In this document: positions 23,674 to 36,631 of the stretch, piece by piece
How the letters are laid out: each line of letters starts with the position of its first letter
Numbering within the stretch: the stretch's first letter is position 1
NCBI GenBank assembly: GCA_002803225.1
Contig: NXFV01001150.1
Span: 1 to 53,474 of the forward strand
Length of the DNA stretch: 53,474 bases
Direction: 5' to 3'
Source: Gamarada debralockiae
Taxonomy: Eukaryota > Ascomycota > Leotiomycetes > Helotiales > Hyphodiscaceae
Program-made: the position numbers and the translations under genes
Notes under the pieces: generated by a model
The model's input: the letters and a program-made list of their open reading frames with translations, nothing else
What the model was told of the DNA's origin: nothing
Databases searched by the model: none

Positions 23674-24161
23674 GGTCGCGACGGAGAGAAGGGACGTTTG
23701 ATGGCCTCCCCACACTTAATTAAATCCGGGGGAGGCTGTTATCACTCCACGCGGGACCGGAAGCATTCATGCATCGTATTTAACCATAATGGCTCTCCGC
23801 GTGGGAGTTGATTGGTGTCGTTTGCAAAGGAGAAGGAGAAGACCGGAACGTCAGGGAATTTCCTCCGCAGCACGTGCCTGCCCCACTTTTTTTACACCAG
23901 ACCTCCTTAAAGCGGCATGGACCCCTTGCAGCTGCTCATTCCGTTGACCCCTTTTCTTTTTCCCTCTTGCAGGACAACAATAAGATGCATATGTAATATC
24001 TCAACTTCGTGTTGGTGTTTAATCCTTACAAAATGGGGTTCCAATTACTCTAGTACGGGATTATGCTGGGTCATCTTTTCATGATCATATCAACTAGTAT
24101 AACCAATCGTTAATCGAGAGCTTCATTTGTCAAAATTGTTTGATTCGCATTCTCTAAAAAT
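23674..24161. other. intergenic, promoter region of the Zn2Cys6 gene
   Basis: 488 bp between the regulator start and the 3' end of the carrier gene. It contains pyrimidine-rich tracts (CCACTTTTTTTACACC and CCCCTTTTCTTTTTCCC) near 23880-23970. No gene is seen. Confidence 0.6.
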
Positions 24162-25434
24162 CTAAAGTGTCTTGACGCCCAGTAAAAGCTGCAGCTGTTC
24201 CATAAATAAGAACATAAGGATTGTGTTCGGTCTTCAAATTGTCAGCTCAATCTAACGAACCATCCCGGATAGCACTTACGCAAGTCTCACCCAAGCTGGC
24301 GTCCAGCCTTTCATCAAGAATCCTGGGCCCTCATTTTTGATTGACTCGCCGATGATCTTCACGATTCCCTATAAAACACTGTCAGTCGAGCAGGAACTTA
24401 TTTGGGTCTTTCTCGAGGTACCTTCGATTTTCCATTCGCACTTTGCAACCTGCTTTTCAAGACATCCGCAGGAGCGCACACAGTTGTGGCAACAGTCCCT
24501 GCCATCAATGAAGCGATGATATGCGCTGGAACACCATCTGAGAATTGCATCACTTTATTCGATAGCAATCGACTCTTCGAAGCGGTGTAAACCGCAATTT
24601 GGGAGACATCTTGAGACCGTTAGCATGCCATCCCAACTCGTTAAGGCACTCCACCTACTCATGAGTACACTCCGAATAACATTCGGTCCCAGGCCTTTGT
24701 AAAACGCTTTCAACCCTTCTTCCTGTCCTATCCTTACCATACCTGCGAGTGCATTCGGATACCGGTACCTTTCTGCCGTTGGCTTTACCCCATCGGTGCA
24801 CATCCGTACGAGGACAACCTCGGTAGGGTTTCCTAACATTCCAGCCGCACCTCCTGCGAGACCTGCGCATGCAATTGTCGATGTCGATGAGAGTTTGCCG
24901 CCTGATATTTGCTTTGCCTTCCGTGCGAGCGAGTTGTACAATCCAAAACGGGCCGTGGAGTATGTTGTTTGACGTAGGATTGAGGCTGAGAGACCGGACC
25001 AGAGGGAGCGGATGCCTATTACCTAAAGCTCAGAACATTTCTTCCCGCGTTTGTTTCTTTCAACATACCATCACGAATTGCGAACGTATATAATGCTCTG
25101 AGCATAGGTTGCTTTGAGGACTGCACCTGCATGCAGCTGAGATTCTCGGTCAGCAAATGCGACCTATTTCTAGACGTCATTGGATTGCTTACTATTTCGT
25201 TCTATCTAATGGATGTGCTTTCGATTGTCGGTCATTTAATCTCAGCACGGAGTGAATATACTTACTGAAACAAGCTGCCATTGAAGCAGATGCACCTCTT
25301 TGGAGAAGTGTCAACGAAATTCTTCCATGAAAAAGTTCAAATCAACATACCCAAGCCAGAAAGGCTGTCTCGTACCACTTTTTGCCATTTTCAAAGTCTC
25401 TCCATGGACAAAGATATTTCAGAGTGCCCTCCAT
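24162..25434 (-). CDS. mitochondrial dicarboxylate-type carrier (SLC25 family)
   Basis: The start at 25434 (MEGTLKYLCPWRD) leads through short exons: 25434-25352, 25297-25266, then two small ones carrying THPLDRTKY and CMQVQSSKQPML. A longer one carries GIRSLWSGLSASILRQTTYSTARFG and the second repeat, then exons with NVSQIAVYTASK / APADVLKSRLQ and a final one ending GVKTL at the TAG of 24164-24162. Three mitochondrial-carrier repeats with P-x-[DE]-x-x-[KR] motifs are seen: PLDRTK, PTEVVLVR and PADVLKSR. Closest family by pattern is the dicarboxylate carrier (yeast Dic1-like), which exchanges malate or succinate for phosphate across the inner membrane. Substrate is inferred. It diverges from the CoA-transferase gene that makes succinate. 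Confidence 0.88.
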
Positions 25435-25862
25435 ATTTCATTCAAAGCATCGAATCTTCCATATGATGATTTCTAGAGTCCCCACGCAGCCCAAACTTCT
25501 CACAGCGGCAGCAGAAAAATGGCCGAGCCGATTCTCCTCGACTTGGAATATTCTCGGATAAAAGATCAGAAGCACATCCTAAAACCCGCATTACAAAAGG
25601 CAGCCAAGCCACCAAGAAAACCTGCACGACAATGCAGGCTGCCGGAGGTCACGCAGGGGAGCCATCATCGGCCCGCAAATTAATGGCCGATATTCTCGCC
25701 TTCATCCCCACCGCTCACTTCGGCACGGCAGAATCCGTTGCATCGGGAATAAACACGGATCTCAACCCACCCCAACTTTCAGCGTCATCAATTCATCTCC
25801 AGTTCCTCCAAATAATTCCCTTTCTCTGTTTCAATTTCTCCTTACTGTCTCTATACACAAAG
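25435..25862. promoter_or_regulatory. shared divergent promoter region
   Basis: 428 bp separate the start codons of the carrier (minus strand) and the CoA-transferase (plus strand). CT-rich tracts precede the plus-strand start (about 25790-25860), as is common upstream of fungal transcription starts. No specific operator is claimed. Confidence 0.5.
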
Positions 25863-27724
25863 ATGGCAACAAGCAGGATACCAGCTCTCTATCTAGCAAA
25901 TTCGAGTCGCAATGCGTTCCTCACCACCTGCCGCTCACACTTCGCTCCGCGGAGATTGGCGCCCCTCCGACAGCTCCAAACGACACCCATACGGTTAGAA
26001 CAACAATCAAACATAAAAGCGAAACGAGATCCTGCGCCGAAAATTACGAGAGGCGGCTCGAAACTTTATAAAAATGCGGATGCTGCGGTCGCAGATCTGA
26101 AGAGTGGGAGTACGATTCTGAGTGCTGGGTTCGGACTTTGTGGAACTGCTGGTGAGTTATCTTGAGTTCAGCTGCATTTTGGACCGTCATTTCGAATGGA
26201 GGACTGATTGGCGTGTGTGTGCATTGCAGAAACGATCATCGCAGCAATCGAAAGACGAGGAATCAACTCTCTAAACAACCTCACAGCAGTATCGAATAAT
26301 GCCGGCGCAGCAGGAGGCGGAGGACTCTCACCTCTTGTCAACTCCGGGCAAATCACCAGATTAACGCTATCCTTTCTTGGAGCGAATAAATCTTTGGAGA
26401 AGAAATATCTGAGTGGAGAGATTGCGATTGAATTATGCCCGCAGGGCACGATTGCGGAGAGGATAAGGGCAGCAGGGGCGGGAATACCAGCTTTCTTTAC
26501 TCCTACTGGTGTTAGTAAGTACTCATCAATTGCTTCAAAGATGGGGTATTTCTGGTATTGATAAACTTTCTTTCAGATACATTCGTTCAAACCGGCGAAA
26601 TCCCCGTACGGATAGGTCCCGCAGACCCAGCGACGAAACAACCAAAAATCCTCGAAGCAGGCAAACCACGAGAAACTAGGGAATTCAATGGGAAAACATA
26701 TTCAATGGAGACTGCTCTCCCAGGAGACGTCGCGATCTTGAGAGCATGGAAAGTCGATGAGGAAGGGAACTGTCAATTCCGATACACTACCAAGGCATTC
26801 GGTCAGATCATGGCCAAAGCTGCGAAAGTCACTATCGTGGAAGCGGAGAACATCGTTCCAGTTGGAGAGATACCGCCTGATAATGTACATCTTCCGGGCA
26901 TTTATGTGGATCGGATTGTGCCGGCGGAAGCGCAGAAGGTGATTGAGATAAGGAAGTTGAGGGAGGGTGAGGGAAAGAGTGGGGATGGGAAGAAGAGCGA
27001 TGCGCAGGTGAGACGGGAGAGGATTGCGAAGAGGACGAGTAAGGAGTTGAAGCATGGCTATTATGTTAACCTTGGTGTTGGTATGCCTACTCTGGCGCCA
27101 AGTTTCTTGGATCCAGAGACGAAGGTCTGGATTCAGTCTGAGAATGGGTTGCTAGGGATGGGACCTTATCCTACAGAAGAGGAAATCGATGCGTAAGTCC
27201 TATTATTCCTACACGAACAGGATGAGTAGTGCTCACTAACTATTTCCAGCGACCTCATCAATGCCGGCAAAGAAACCGTAACCGTCGTCCCGGGCGCCTC
27301 AACCTTCGATTCCGCCGAGTCCTTCGCCATGATTCGCGGCGGGCACGTCGACGTTTCCGTCCTCGGCGCTCTCCAAGTCTCCGCCGCCGGTGATCTCGCT
27401 AACTACATGATCCCCGGCAAAGTCTTCAAGGGGATGGGCGGCGCTATGGATTTAGTTGGGAATCCTGACCAAACGAAGATTGTGGTCGCGACGGATCATG
27501 TGGCTAAGGATGGGAGTTCGAAGATTGTGCAGACTTGTGATTTGCCACTCACTGGGGCGAAGGTGGTGAGCACGATTATTACAGATTTGTGCGTGTTTGA
27601 GGTCGATAGAAAGAATGGTGGATTGACACTTACGGAATTGGCGGATGGGGTGACGGTCGATGATGTTAGGGGGAAGACGGGGGCGAGGTTTGAGGTCGCT
27701 AAAGATGTGAAGAGCATGGAATGA
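25863..27724 (+). CDS. succinyl-CoA:3-ketoacid CoA-transferase, mitochondrial
   Basis: Four exons, 25863-26151, 26230-26514, 26577-27192, 27250-27724, give 554 residues. An Arg/Ser-rich N-terminus (ending near [13 protein letters not shown]) looks like a mitochondrial presequence. The alpha-type half shows the AGFGLCG and [10 protein letters not shown] segments; the beta-type half follows a charged linker (residues about 350-375). The catalytic Glu lies in [12 protein letters not shown]. The enzyme (EC 2.8.3.5) moves CoA between succinyl-CoA and acetoacetate in the matrix. Length is slightly above that of animal SCOT because of the linker between halves. It is divergently paired with a dicarboxylate-type carrier that could move its succinate product. 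Confidence 0.96.
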
Positions 27725-27905
27725 AAATATAGAGCTTGAATGATTGTATATAGCACCAAGGACTTTTTTAGAGCATATATCATATGAATCAATTCAAGGT
27801 TTCGGGATGTGCCCTTCGAACTTTCCGCAGAAGTGTGAAAGTTGATTTGACGTGCATACATGTTCATGACAATGAGGTTATGTATCTACATACTATATCT
27901 ACAGT

Positions 27906-28943
27906 CTACAACTTCGACTTCACCATCCCCGGTGCAAAACTACTACCCTTCCCCTCCCCAAGCGTCTCCACAATAGCATCTACACTCTCCAATACCCATA
28001 CATTCCCCTCATCACTCGCCAACCACTTCCCACCCTCTCCCTCAAATTCCTCACTAAACTCCCCCTTACCATGCCAAGTCCCATCCTCAAATGCTTTCCG
28101 TAACCCAAAAACATGGCTTGTGACTTGAGGCCCAACTCCAGTCTGAGCTCTTAGACACGCAATGGCAACTATGGAGGTCAGGACTCGTCCGACTTTTGCT
28201 CCGCTGGAATGGCCGAGCTCCTCGGGGTCAGCGAACAATGCCCCGTATTCGTGATTCACGATGTGAACTGGTAAATCGGGATGCGAGTCTGCGAGCTTGG
28301 AGTAGAGTTTCTCATCGAAGGGGCGGTAGACGGAGGACCAGAGTGCTTGGCCGCGGGCGATTATTGAGTTAATGTTTTGTTGGGTTGGTGTTCTGTGCAA
28401 GTTAGTCGACAAGCCCGACGACGGACCCACCAGAGAGTTTCCAATTACCTAGTTGGTTTTGTAGATAACGAGGAGACCACATCGCTTGGTAGACCGGCGC
28501 GGAAAGCTCCTAGACAGTTGATCGTTCGAGGGACCTATCACATGATGAGCTTCGATTTTGCATAAGGGAAGGGGAAGAAGGTATACTCCATTAAATCCTA
28601 TACATTTCAATCCAATTTCTCTCATTAATTCTGCGGTTTGGACTGCTTGGGTCTTGTCCTTTGAGGCGGTCGCTAGCTTGAATAACTCCGTCAACGATTC
28701 AGGCGAGTTCATCGTCATCGTTGCCGCCGTCTGTTACCAATGCATCAGCAAATACTCTTCTCTCACATAATCTAGCCAGCCTACAGATAATGTCAACCAA
28801 GAGTCCCTCCCGAGATTGTTACTGCTTGCTTCTTGTCTCAATCGCTCGTACACGGATCGTATTCGGGGTGACGCAGGGAGTGTGTTTGGACGGGCGAATG
28901 GAGCGCTGATGAGCGCTTTCAGCGATGAGGAGAGTTTCGACAT
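27906..28943 (-). CDS. conserved fungal protein, probable AhpD-like fold
   Basis: Exons 28943-28785, 28730-28587, 28534-28449 and 28392-27906 keep frame and give 291 residues. The N-terminus ([25 protein letters not shown]) and segments [33 protein letters not shown] and [27 protein letters not shown] recall a conserved fungal family that databases link to the AhpD / carboxymuconolactone-decarboxylase fold. I do not see a CxxC active pair, so peroxidase activity is doubtful. Function is not known to me. It is convergent with the CoA-transferase (181 bp between stops) and divergent from the MFS transporter (474 bp). Confidence 0.8.
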
Positions 28944-29417
28944 GACAAATCCGCTTCTTAATTCCGAAAAACAACCAAGCAATCGAATTTGCTGCAGGCT
29001 GTGCGATATATTTGATATATTGAAGCTGTTCTCGAGCCTTCATCTCAACGTCAGGGACGGCATCAAGTTCGCCGAGGACCCAAAAAGAAAGGCCGGATGA
29101 AAGATGGCGCGAGGTGGTGTGTGGCCGGCCATTCTTAAATTGCCTTTGACCAGGGGCATCGACTGCTGGATTGGGTTAGTTGCGCTGCTTTGCTGACAAG
29201 CCTGATGCTGGCTGGAGCTCGAGGAAAGCACGCCAGTAAAATGTAAGCCTGAGCCTATTGCACCATCTAGCTTTATCCAACACTTGCCGTACATTAAATA
29301 GGAGCTATCCCCGCCATTTACCCCAGAATGTCACTCCGCATCTCGTATTCTCTTGCTCTTACTAGCTCGTCATCTCTTGAAAACGATTGATATTACGATA
29401 TTAGAGGCCTCGAAACC
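28944..29417. other. divergent promoter region
   Basis: 474 bp between the AhpD-like gene and the MFS permease, starts facing outwards. Nothing specific beyond general promoter DNA. Confidence 0.5.
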
Positions 29418-31320
29418 ATGCAGCAAAGCGTCAATAAAGAGGAAATGGCGGATGAGAAATATATCGAGGTTGGTATGAAGCAGCACGTCGCTGGGGATGG
29501 GATGAGCGACCACGACCGTAAGGTCATGACGATGAAGATTCTCTTAAAATTGGACTTCAGGTATGTTTTCCGGTGCATTCTGCCCCAAAAGGTTGATATA
29601 CATGTTGACTTTTCGTTGCTACAGAATCCTCCCTGTCCTGACCCTCCTCTTCCTCTGCTCCTTCCTCGACCGCACGAATGTCGGAAATGCCAAAACATAC
29701 GGGCTAGAAACCAGTCTCAAAATGACCGATTGGCAGTACGACACAGGACTCGCTGTTTACTACGCTACGTACATTGCTAGGTGAGTGCGTTCTGTTTTCT
29801 GGTGATCGCTAGGTTGTCACGATTCTTGGCGGATGCAGTTCATTTTGCTAACTTGGGGAACGGAATAGCGAAATTCCTAGCAATCTTGTCCTAAGAAGGA
29901 TATCGCCCAAAATATGGCTGCCGGCTTTGACTGTGGCGTGGGGTATCGTGACGATGTGTTTGGGATTTGTGAGGAATTATGCGGGGTTCATGGGTGTGAG
30001 AGCGCTGTTGGGGATTACCGAAGGTGGATTGCTTCCAGGAATGGTGAGTTGTGGGCAACACTCGTCTGCTGGAATTATTCTGACAGGCTCTTCAAGGTGC
30101 TCTACTTGTCAGGAATGTACAGTCGTGGTGAAATGGCCCTCAGACTCGGTCTCTTTTATACTGCGGCCTCTTTGAGTGGTGCATTTGGTGGTCAGTCTGA
30201 CGTTCCGCTTCATGTGTGCCTTCATCTCTGATAATCTCAGGACTACTTGCCAGGGGCTTAACAGAAATTGGGAAACACGGCCATCAAGCTATCTGGTCCT
30301 GGATTTTCATCATTGAAGGATTGCTCGTGAGCCCCATAGCCCCGCCATGTTACCCCGCACTCGATTAACGCTATCAGACTGTGGTCGTTGGTATTTTCGC
30401 GTACTTCATGCTTCCAAACTCGATCGCAACTGCATCGTTTCTGAAGGAGGAGGAGCGTGTCTTTGCAGCGACGAGATTGCAACTTGACACTCCTTCGAGA
30501 CTAGCTCTCGACGGCAGGTGCGTGATCCCATCTAATTTTAAGGGTTCACCGCTAACTGCCCCAGTGAGCACTACCATGAGGCTTTCCGATGGTCTGAAGT
30601 TAGGCGAGGTATCTTCAGTATTTCCACTTGGCTAAGCGCTTGTGCGTACTTCGGCATCTTGGCTGGACTCTACTCATTCGGTCTCTTCCTCCCAACCATC
30701 ATCGTCGAGCTCGGCTACACAGCCAACGAAGCCCAACTCTGGTCCGTCATCCCCTATGCCGTAGCCTCTGTCTTAACCGTCATAATTGCCGTCGTATCCG
30801 ACCGCCTCAAACTTCGTGGGGTCATCATGCTCTTCACCCTAATTCCCGCCATCATCGGATACGCTGTGATCGCCAACATCGGCATCTCGCACCCCAAGGT
30901 CAAATACGGCATGACGTTCCTTATGGCTACGGGCATGTATGCTTCTGTACCTTGTGTCCTTGTCTGGAATTCGAATAATAGTGCTGGCCATTACAAGAGG
31001 GCGACCACAACGGCGCTGCAACTGATGATTGCGAACAGTGGGGGCTTTGTCGCGACTTTCATTTACCCTAATAAGGATAAGCCACAGTACCATAAGGGGC
31101 ATACGGTGGTTCTAGGGTTGTTAGTTGCTGCGTGGTTTTTGTGAGTCAAACTAAAGCCCTGCCTCCCCCTGATATTTTCATTCTGAGATTTGATCACAGG
31201 GTCCTTGCAAACGTGCTGTATTGCGCGAAGGTCAACAGAGACAAAGCTTCAGGGAAATATTCTGAGTATACTGGGTGGGGGGATGATGACAGAGATCCTG
31301 AGTTCAGAATGGTGTTGTGA
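29418..31320 (+). CDS. MFS permease, allantoate/Dal5-type anion:cation symporter
   Basis: Eight exons (29418-29560, 29625-29780, 29869-30043, 30097-30190, 30241-30326, 30378-30517, 30565-31140, 31200-31320) give 496 residues. Twelve likely membrane spans are present. Family signs are LDRTNVGNAK in the first loop region, an RALLGITEGGLLPGM motif, MYSRGEMALRLGLFYTAASLSGAFGG, and a late NNSAGHYKRATTTALQ segment typical of the Dal5 / TNA1 / VHT1 anion:cation symporter family. Members import small organic acids, vitamins or ureides across the plasma membrane with protons. Substrate cannot be told from sequence alone. Convergent with the PLD gene. Confidence 0.93.
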
Positions 31321-31466
31321 TCTCGAATCCTCCACCGAGGGAATTCCCGGAGGAAGCTTCTTGAGGAAAGGAACAGTTAGGTGGGAACTCCGCGCTTGCC
31401 TAATTTTCAATCAAGTCTATCCTACGCTGGCTATATTGTTTCAAGAATCGCCCCCAGATCCAACCT

Positions 31467-34251
31467 TCAGGTATACACCTCCTCCGTCAGCACATTAAGA
31501 GTCAGTCCCTCCTTCGCAAAATCAACTCCCTCCATGAAGTGCAACGACATCTCAACCAAAGTGCCTCTAACTCTATCCAACCAATCCTTCAGCTCGTCAA
31601 CCCCACCAGGAAATTCCTCCTTAACTACATGTCCATACTTGTATTTCGCCTTTCCTTCAGCCTTGAACTCACCTTTGGCATCAGGATTAATGAACCACTT
31701 CGAGAAAAACTCTTCATACTGTTTCCAATTCCGCACATTGTCGGCGGGTACACAATGGAATGCCTTAGCAAAGACCTCGGTATTAACCTTCGCGGTGCCA
31801 TCCCAGAGATTGGAGAAGGAGTGCGACAGGACGTCGCGGACTAGGAGATCGGCAGGTGAACCCCAGTCGTAGGTATTGGGATCTTTGTTGATGGGCAGGA
31901 AATTCGAATCAGGCTTGGTCCAATCCTGGAACGGCAACAGTCCCAAATGCTTTCTGAACAGCTGTCTTCTGAGAGAAGCAGCGAATTTCGACGCTGAGAA
32001 CGGCTGCCCGTTCATCACGGAATCAATGGGCGTAGGATCCTCGATCACGACCGCGATTTCCGAGTCATGGTATCCGAGTTGAGATCTATCATTCAGATTG
32101 GCGGATCCACAAATCACGACCCGGTCATCTGCGATCAAGACCTTGGAATGGATGTACAGTTCCTCGCTCACGAAAGCGTCCATTTCGCTGTCCGCACTGC
32201 CGAACCAGGGAATGTCTTTGATTGACACCCCGTTGTCCATGTAGCAGGAGCTCACGGTATCGTATTCGCTTTTCGTTGGGATTTTGGCCGCAGCCTCTTG
32301 ATACCGATCGTACTCCTCGTTCCGCCGGCCAGAAGTGGCGCCAGTACCTTCACCCTTTCCACCATAACCAGCGCCGACAATATCATCGTGCTCTCGTCTC
32401 GCGGCCTCATAACTGACACCGCTTTCCTGCTCCACCTTCGCCATCGTGTCGTTCGCGTGAATGCGATCATAATTCCTCAAATTATAGAAACGGATGTATT
32501 TCTTCGCATCAGGAACGCCGGCCTTCTCAACGGCTTCCATGATGCTGTGGCCGCCGCGACAGATTGATGCGTATTGGTATTCCATGATAGCTCGTGTACC
32601 GAGAGAGTCGTCGGCACGGAGATCACCGGCGAAGCCGGGCACGGCGGGCATACATACGATTACTTTGTATGTTTCGCCATTTTGCCAGGCACGGACGATG
32701 CGCTCGACGATCGCGGCCCCGATTTTGTTGCGCACGGGGTGTTGGGCGTCAGAGGTGGCTGTGATGAAGAATTGGTTCTCGATGTAGATGAAGTGCTGGC
32801 TATCATGGATCACTTGGGTGTAGGCGTTTGCAATAGAATGCTAATAGAGTCCTTAGAACTGATATCTCTCAGGGAATGGGAAGAGTACTTACTTCTGTAG
32901 AAACTCCGTTACTCCACCTTGTGCAGCTCCTGACTAGCTGAACTGACATTCCGCCCGGATGTTGACCAGCATCAAGATCGATCGCTCTCGTGCCTCCAAG
33001 TCCCTCCGGGAGAACTTCACGCATTTTATCGTAGATGCTGCCAGTTCCGCCAGGGAGATGGAAATGGTAATGAGCTCCTTTCGTATCAGCCGCGCGATCC
33101 TCATCCTCTGCGTCGACCTCCTTCACGCGCCTGACAACTGTCCCATCCAACTTATAGTAATTATCCGGAATATCGCTCTCCTTGAGGCTCAAAGCATGAT
33201 ACCGTGCATCTTTCTGGACATCATACTTCTCCCAATAAATGAAGTTCCATCTTTGCACGAAATGCGCCTTCAGATCCTCGATCATGGGACCTTGAATGCA
33301 GACTGATAGGTCGGACCATCCCATCCGAGAACTCTCCGTGCGCTTCAACTTATTTAGATCATACTTTGAGACGTCCTGGAAATCATAGATTCGCGCGTTG
33401 TTGTAGTCTTGTCCCGGAAATAGGATTTGGTTGACGTCAGTGGGGTGTGCGTCGGCAATGGGGTGGGAGTATGTGTCCCAGCGGCCAAAGCAGAGGTCCA
33501 GTCCGCCCATAAACGCCATCTTGCCATCGACGAGGCAAAGTTTCTCGTGATGTGCCCAGTAGAGGATGATGTCGTCGTTCATGCCGTACAACGCCTTCAA
33601 CCCATCTTCCGGGAGCTTGGTGAGATCCAGGGTCTTGAAGGAGAAATTCTTGATTTCAGATAGAATTTCGGATTCTAGTACTTGTCCACTTGGGACATGG
33701 TCTGGATGGCGGAAGACTGCGATGTTGGGATGCAACTCCAGAGCTTGCTTGGTGTGCTCAGAGCATACTGCAAAGCGTCAGTGGCATTTTTTGAGATATC
33801 GGGAAACTCCCACTAACTTACATGTCAGAACGTTCTCCACTTCTTTGTAGACGATGATATTGACTTTCACCCCGCGTTTGGCAGCAGCAAGCAACATTCG
33901 ATCAAGCCGATACTGTTCCTTCTCGCTTGGTGGTCGGCGCAAATACAGCTCAGGGCTCAACCACCAATCCAAAATCCAGATGGTCTCCCTAGCCTCTTCG
34001 ATCGCGACGGATACGGCCCACATATATCCACAACCGTCGACGAACCATTTCACCTCATTGCCTGTTCGCGGGGGAGCAAAACTGAGGAAGTGGTTGTCAC
34101 GCTCATGCCGGTGCAAACGGTGACATGTTTTGCCAAGATGGGTATGAGAATGAATTTCAGCTTCGAGGACATCTTCGACTTCACCCAATCCTTTTTTGAC
34201 AGTGCTCTCGACGCTGTGGAATGCATCTTTGGCTCCTTGAAAGAGCGACAT
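31467..34251 (-). CDS. phospholipase D
   Basis: Three exons, 34251-33822, 33767-32893, 32840-31467, give 892 residues. Two HKD motifs are seen: HHEKLCLVDGKMAFMGG at about 217 (H-x-K-x4-D) and IHSKVLIADDRVVICGSANLND at about 666. Both are needed for the phosphatidyl-His intermediate of the PLD superfamily. IYIENQFFI between them is also conserved in eukaryotic PLDs. No PX/PH region precedes the catalytic core, so it is the shorter fungal type (spo14-like core without PX-PH). The expected reaction is phosphatidylcholine hydrolysis to phosphatidate and choline (EC 3.1.4.4), probably at intracellular membranes. Gene identity is firm; physiological role is inferred. Confidence 0.95.
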
Positions 34252-35238
34252 GTTGGGATCAGCCTTGTGGTTGTGATTTTCAGTTCAGAGAGCTAATAGC
34301 GGGGTAAAGCGGGGTAGCAACTTTGCAAGATTTGTCAGGGCAAACGAAGAGGTATTCGCTGCTCGTGTAATTTAATTCTATTTCGTCATAACAGTGGTAG
34401 GGACGGAGTATTTGATATGATATGCAACGTAGCAAAGATGGTTTTTATTGGTGCGACGCTTTTCAGCTTCAAGGACACTTTTGGGTAAAGATGTTTCAGG
34501 TGTTGAGCTCGGGCTGACAGTGAATTTGGTGGAGCTGAGCTTACAACCAATCATTCAGTGACAGTCCTGCTTGCATTGATTGGGGCGGGGCATGAAACGT
34601 CAGCTGGCTGGCTGAGGCAAGGCTGAGCTCGGGTGAGGTCGAGGTCGAATGCGGAGGATCGGTTCTGCTCTTGCTAGCTCGTCGTGCCTTGGCGGTGATG
34701 TCACCTAACAACCGACTACAAAGCAGACTATAAAGGAAGTCCGTACGAAGAGGCTGTCATGCAATAATTATTTTTCTAGGCGGGAAAGACGAGGATTTTA
34801 ACCAGTGACATTTTTGAGTAATGGCTAAGTCTATCAGCTGTCGTGATTAACGTATGCGATATGAATCATGCCGTTCAGCCTGGAATAATGGAGTAGAGTG
34901 CGGAAGTAGCTTTGCTCTGCTTGATCCAGCTTGGTCTCGCCACGTGCTCCATTAAGAAAATTCTGGTCAGTTGAAATATCATTTGGTTTGTTAATTTTTC
35001 TGACCCAGGTCATGCTCAATAAAACCTTGAACTTTGAATATTAGCACATTGAGGACAGTAGGGCAAAGGATAAGAGAATGGTTGCCACACCATTCATGAA
35101 ACTCTAGAGAGTTATGCGCTTTCAAAGAACGAGATAGCAACGACCGAAATTTTAGGAGACAACTAAGCCGCGCACCTCTTCTCCCCCCATCAACTCCATT
35201 CAGCTCACTTCCACCCCACTTTCGCTGCCTCTAGTCCC
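34252..35238. other. intergenic
   Basis: About 1 kb upstream of the PLD gene; nothing coding or repeated is recognised. Confidence 0.55.
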
Positions 35239-35514
35239 ATGTCCAAACCCCACCAGGAACGGCAACAACAAAGCCTCCAACAGTAATCGAAGGTACAAGC
35301 GGAGCTCAATGTCAAACTTCGGGTGGCACACATGGCTGCACAAACCGACGAGCAAAGCTATTATGAAAAGTGTGGCGACATCACGGCCCGTACTTGTAGA
35401 GAGTTTTGGGACAGAGGTCAGCCAGAAAAGACTCCATTCCCGGGCCAATGCGGCCAAATTTGCCAGTGGCCCTTTCCTTCGAAGCACAAAGTTGCTCGGT
35501 GGATGGGTAGGTGA
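35239..35514 (+). pseudogene. small ORF interrupted by one TAA
   Basis: From ATG at 35239 a single frame of 91 codons runs to TAG at 35512-35514, broken only by TAA at 35284-35286 (codon 16), where CAA would be a natural ancestral Gln in a Gln-rich stretch. The part after the stop, from 35323, starts MAHMAAQTDEQSYYEKCG and has five Cys. No signal peptide and no family is recognised. It may be a chance ORF; the Gln-to-stop reading is inference. Confidence 0.3.
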
Positions 35515-36631
35515 CGAAGAAGCAGGTGGAGTAGAATACGTAGTGGATATGATGTATTGAGTGCAATGACAGCCAGTCTGCGGTTTCGTTCATCCGGGAA
35601 GGAATTGTGCTTCGGCTATAGCTTCTCTGGTGTCAGATTTGCTTCTTTGGCGGACTTGACCAAATCCGGACCCTTGCCAGACTCCATTCTCTTTTGTCGG
35701 AATAGAAAGAGATGAGGTTGCTTCTCTTCTGCCCTGGGGACTGATTTCCAGGTGTCCTGCAGCAGGATTGTAGAAGAGTCGAGGTTGCAGAATGCAGGGT
35801 TGTGTGCGAGACCTAGCTAATTATTTTTAGGCTGACACAAGCCCTGTCAACTTCCGTTTAGGGGATGATCTACAGGCTTGTCCAGAGCCACAGCTTATTT
35901 CGACCACACTCAACTTTGTCGCCGAGTTCACATCAGCAATTGAAACTTTCTCCTCTTCGCAACTTCGTCTTTTAGAACTGTGTTTGTTTACCTCGAATCT
36001 TTCCAGCTGTTTCATCAGTTACCTCAAAACATTTCCTCAACAGCCGGACGCCACTAAAAGATCAATAACGCCGCCAATCGTCTTGAGGATCCATTGCATC
36101 TGCGGAAAGTTAAGTTCTATTGAGGCTGCAGAAAAGACATTGGACCCCGTCTTTCTCTTTCTCTTCCTCCATGCTGAGCTTTCTGTTTTTAGTTAATACT
36201 TGCTCATCATTTCTAACAATCTCATTTTCATGCCTACTACTTGGTTGAGAAAGTCTTGATATGGAGACAATGGAGACTTGTAATCAGTTTGTCTGACTAA
36301 GTTTAAAGGGAGGGCAGCTGCCGGGGAACTGCTGCAACTGGCAAGGCTCCACAAGTCACGACTTCGTTCGTTCTTTTTCCATTGGGTAGTGTGACATGAA
36401 AGCAAATTATTTAACATGTAGAAGCAGCTTGCTTATTTTTGCTTCTCACGCGCTTTCATTCGCCTCACCCCGACACCACTAGGCCCAAATAATGAGGCTG
36501 CATGAGGACGTGCATCTTTTCCCCGCATCCTCACACTGCAGAATTTCTTAATCAGCATTTCCAACAGCATCGCTCTCCTGCGTCTTTTGATTTTCGATCT
36601 GGATAGACCTCTAGTTGCGTCGATCGACGCA
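35515..36631. other. intergenic
   Basis: 1.1 kb without a supported gene or repeat. Confidence 0.55.

Noticed and set aside
18550..25434. Secondary-metabolite gene cluster around the laccase
   Set aside because: There is no polyketide synthase, NRPS or terpene cyclase; only a regulator and a laccase are adjacent.
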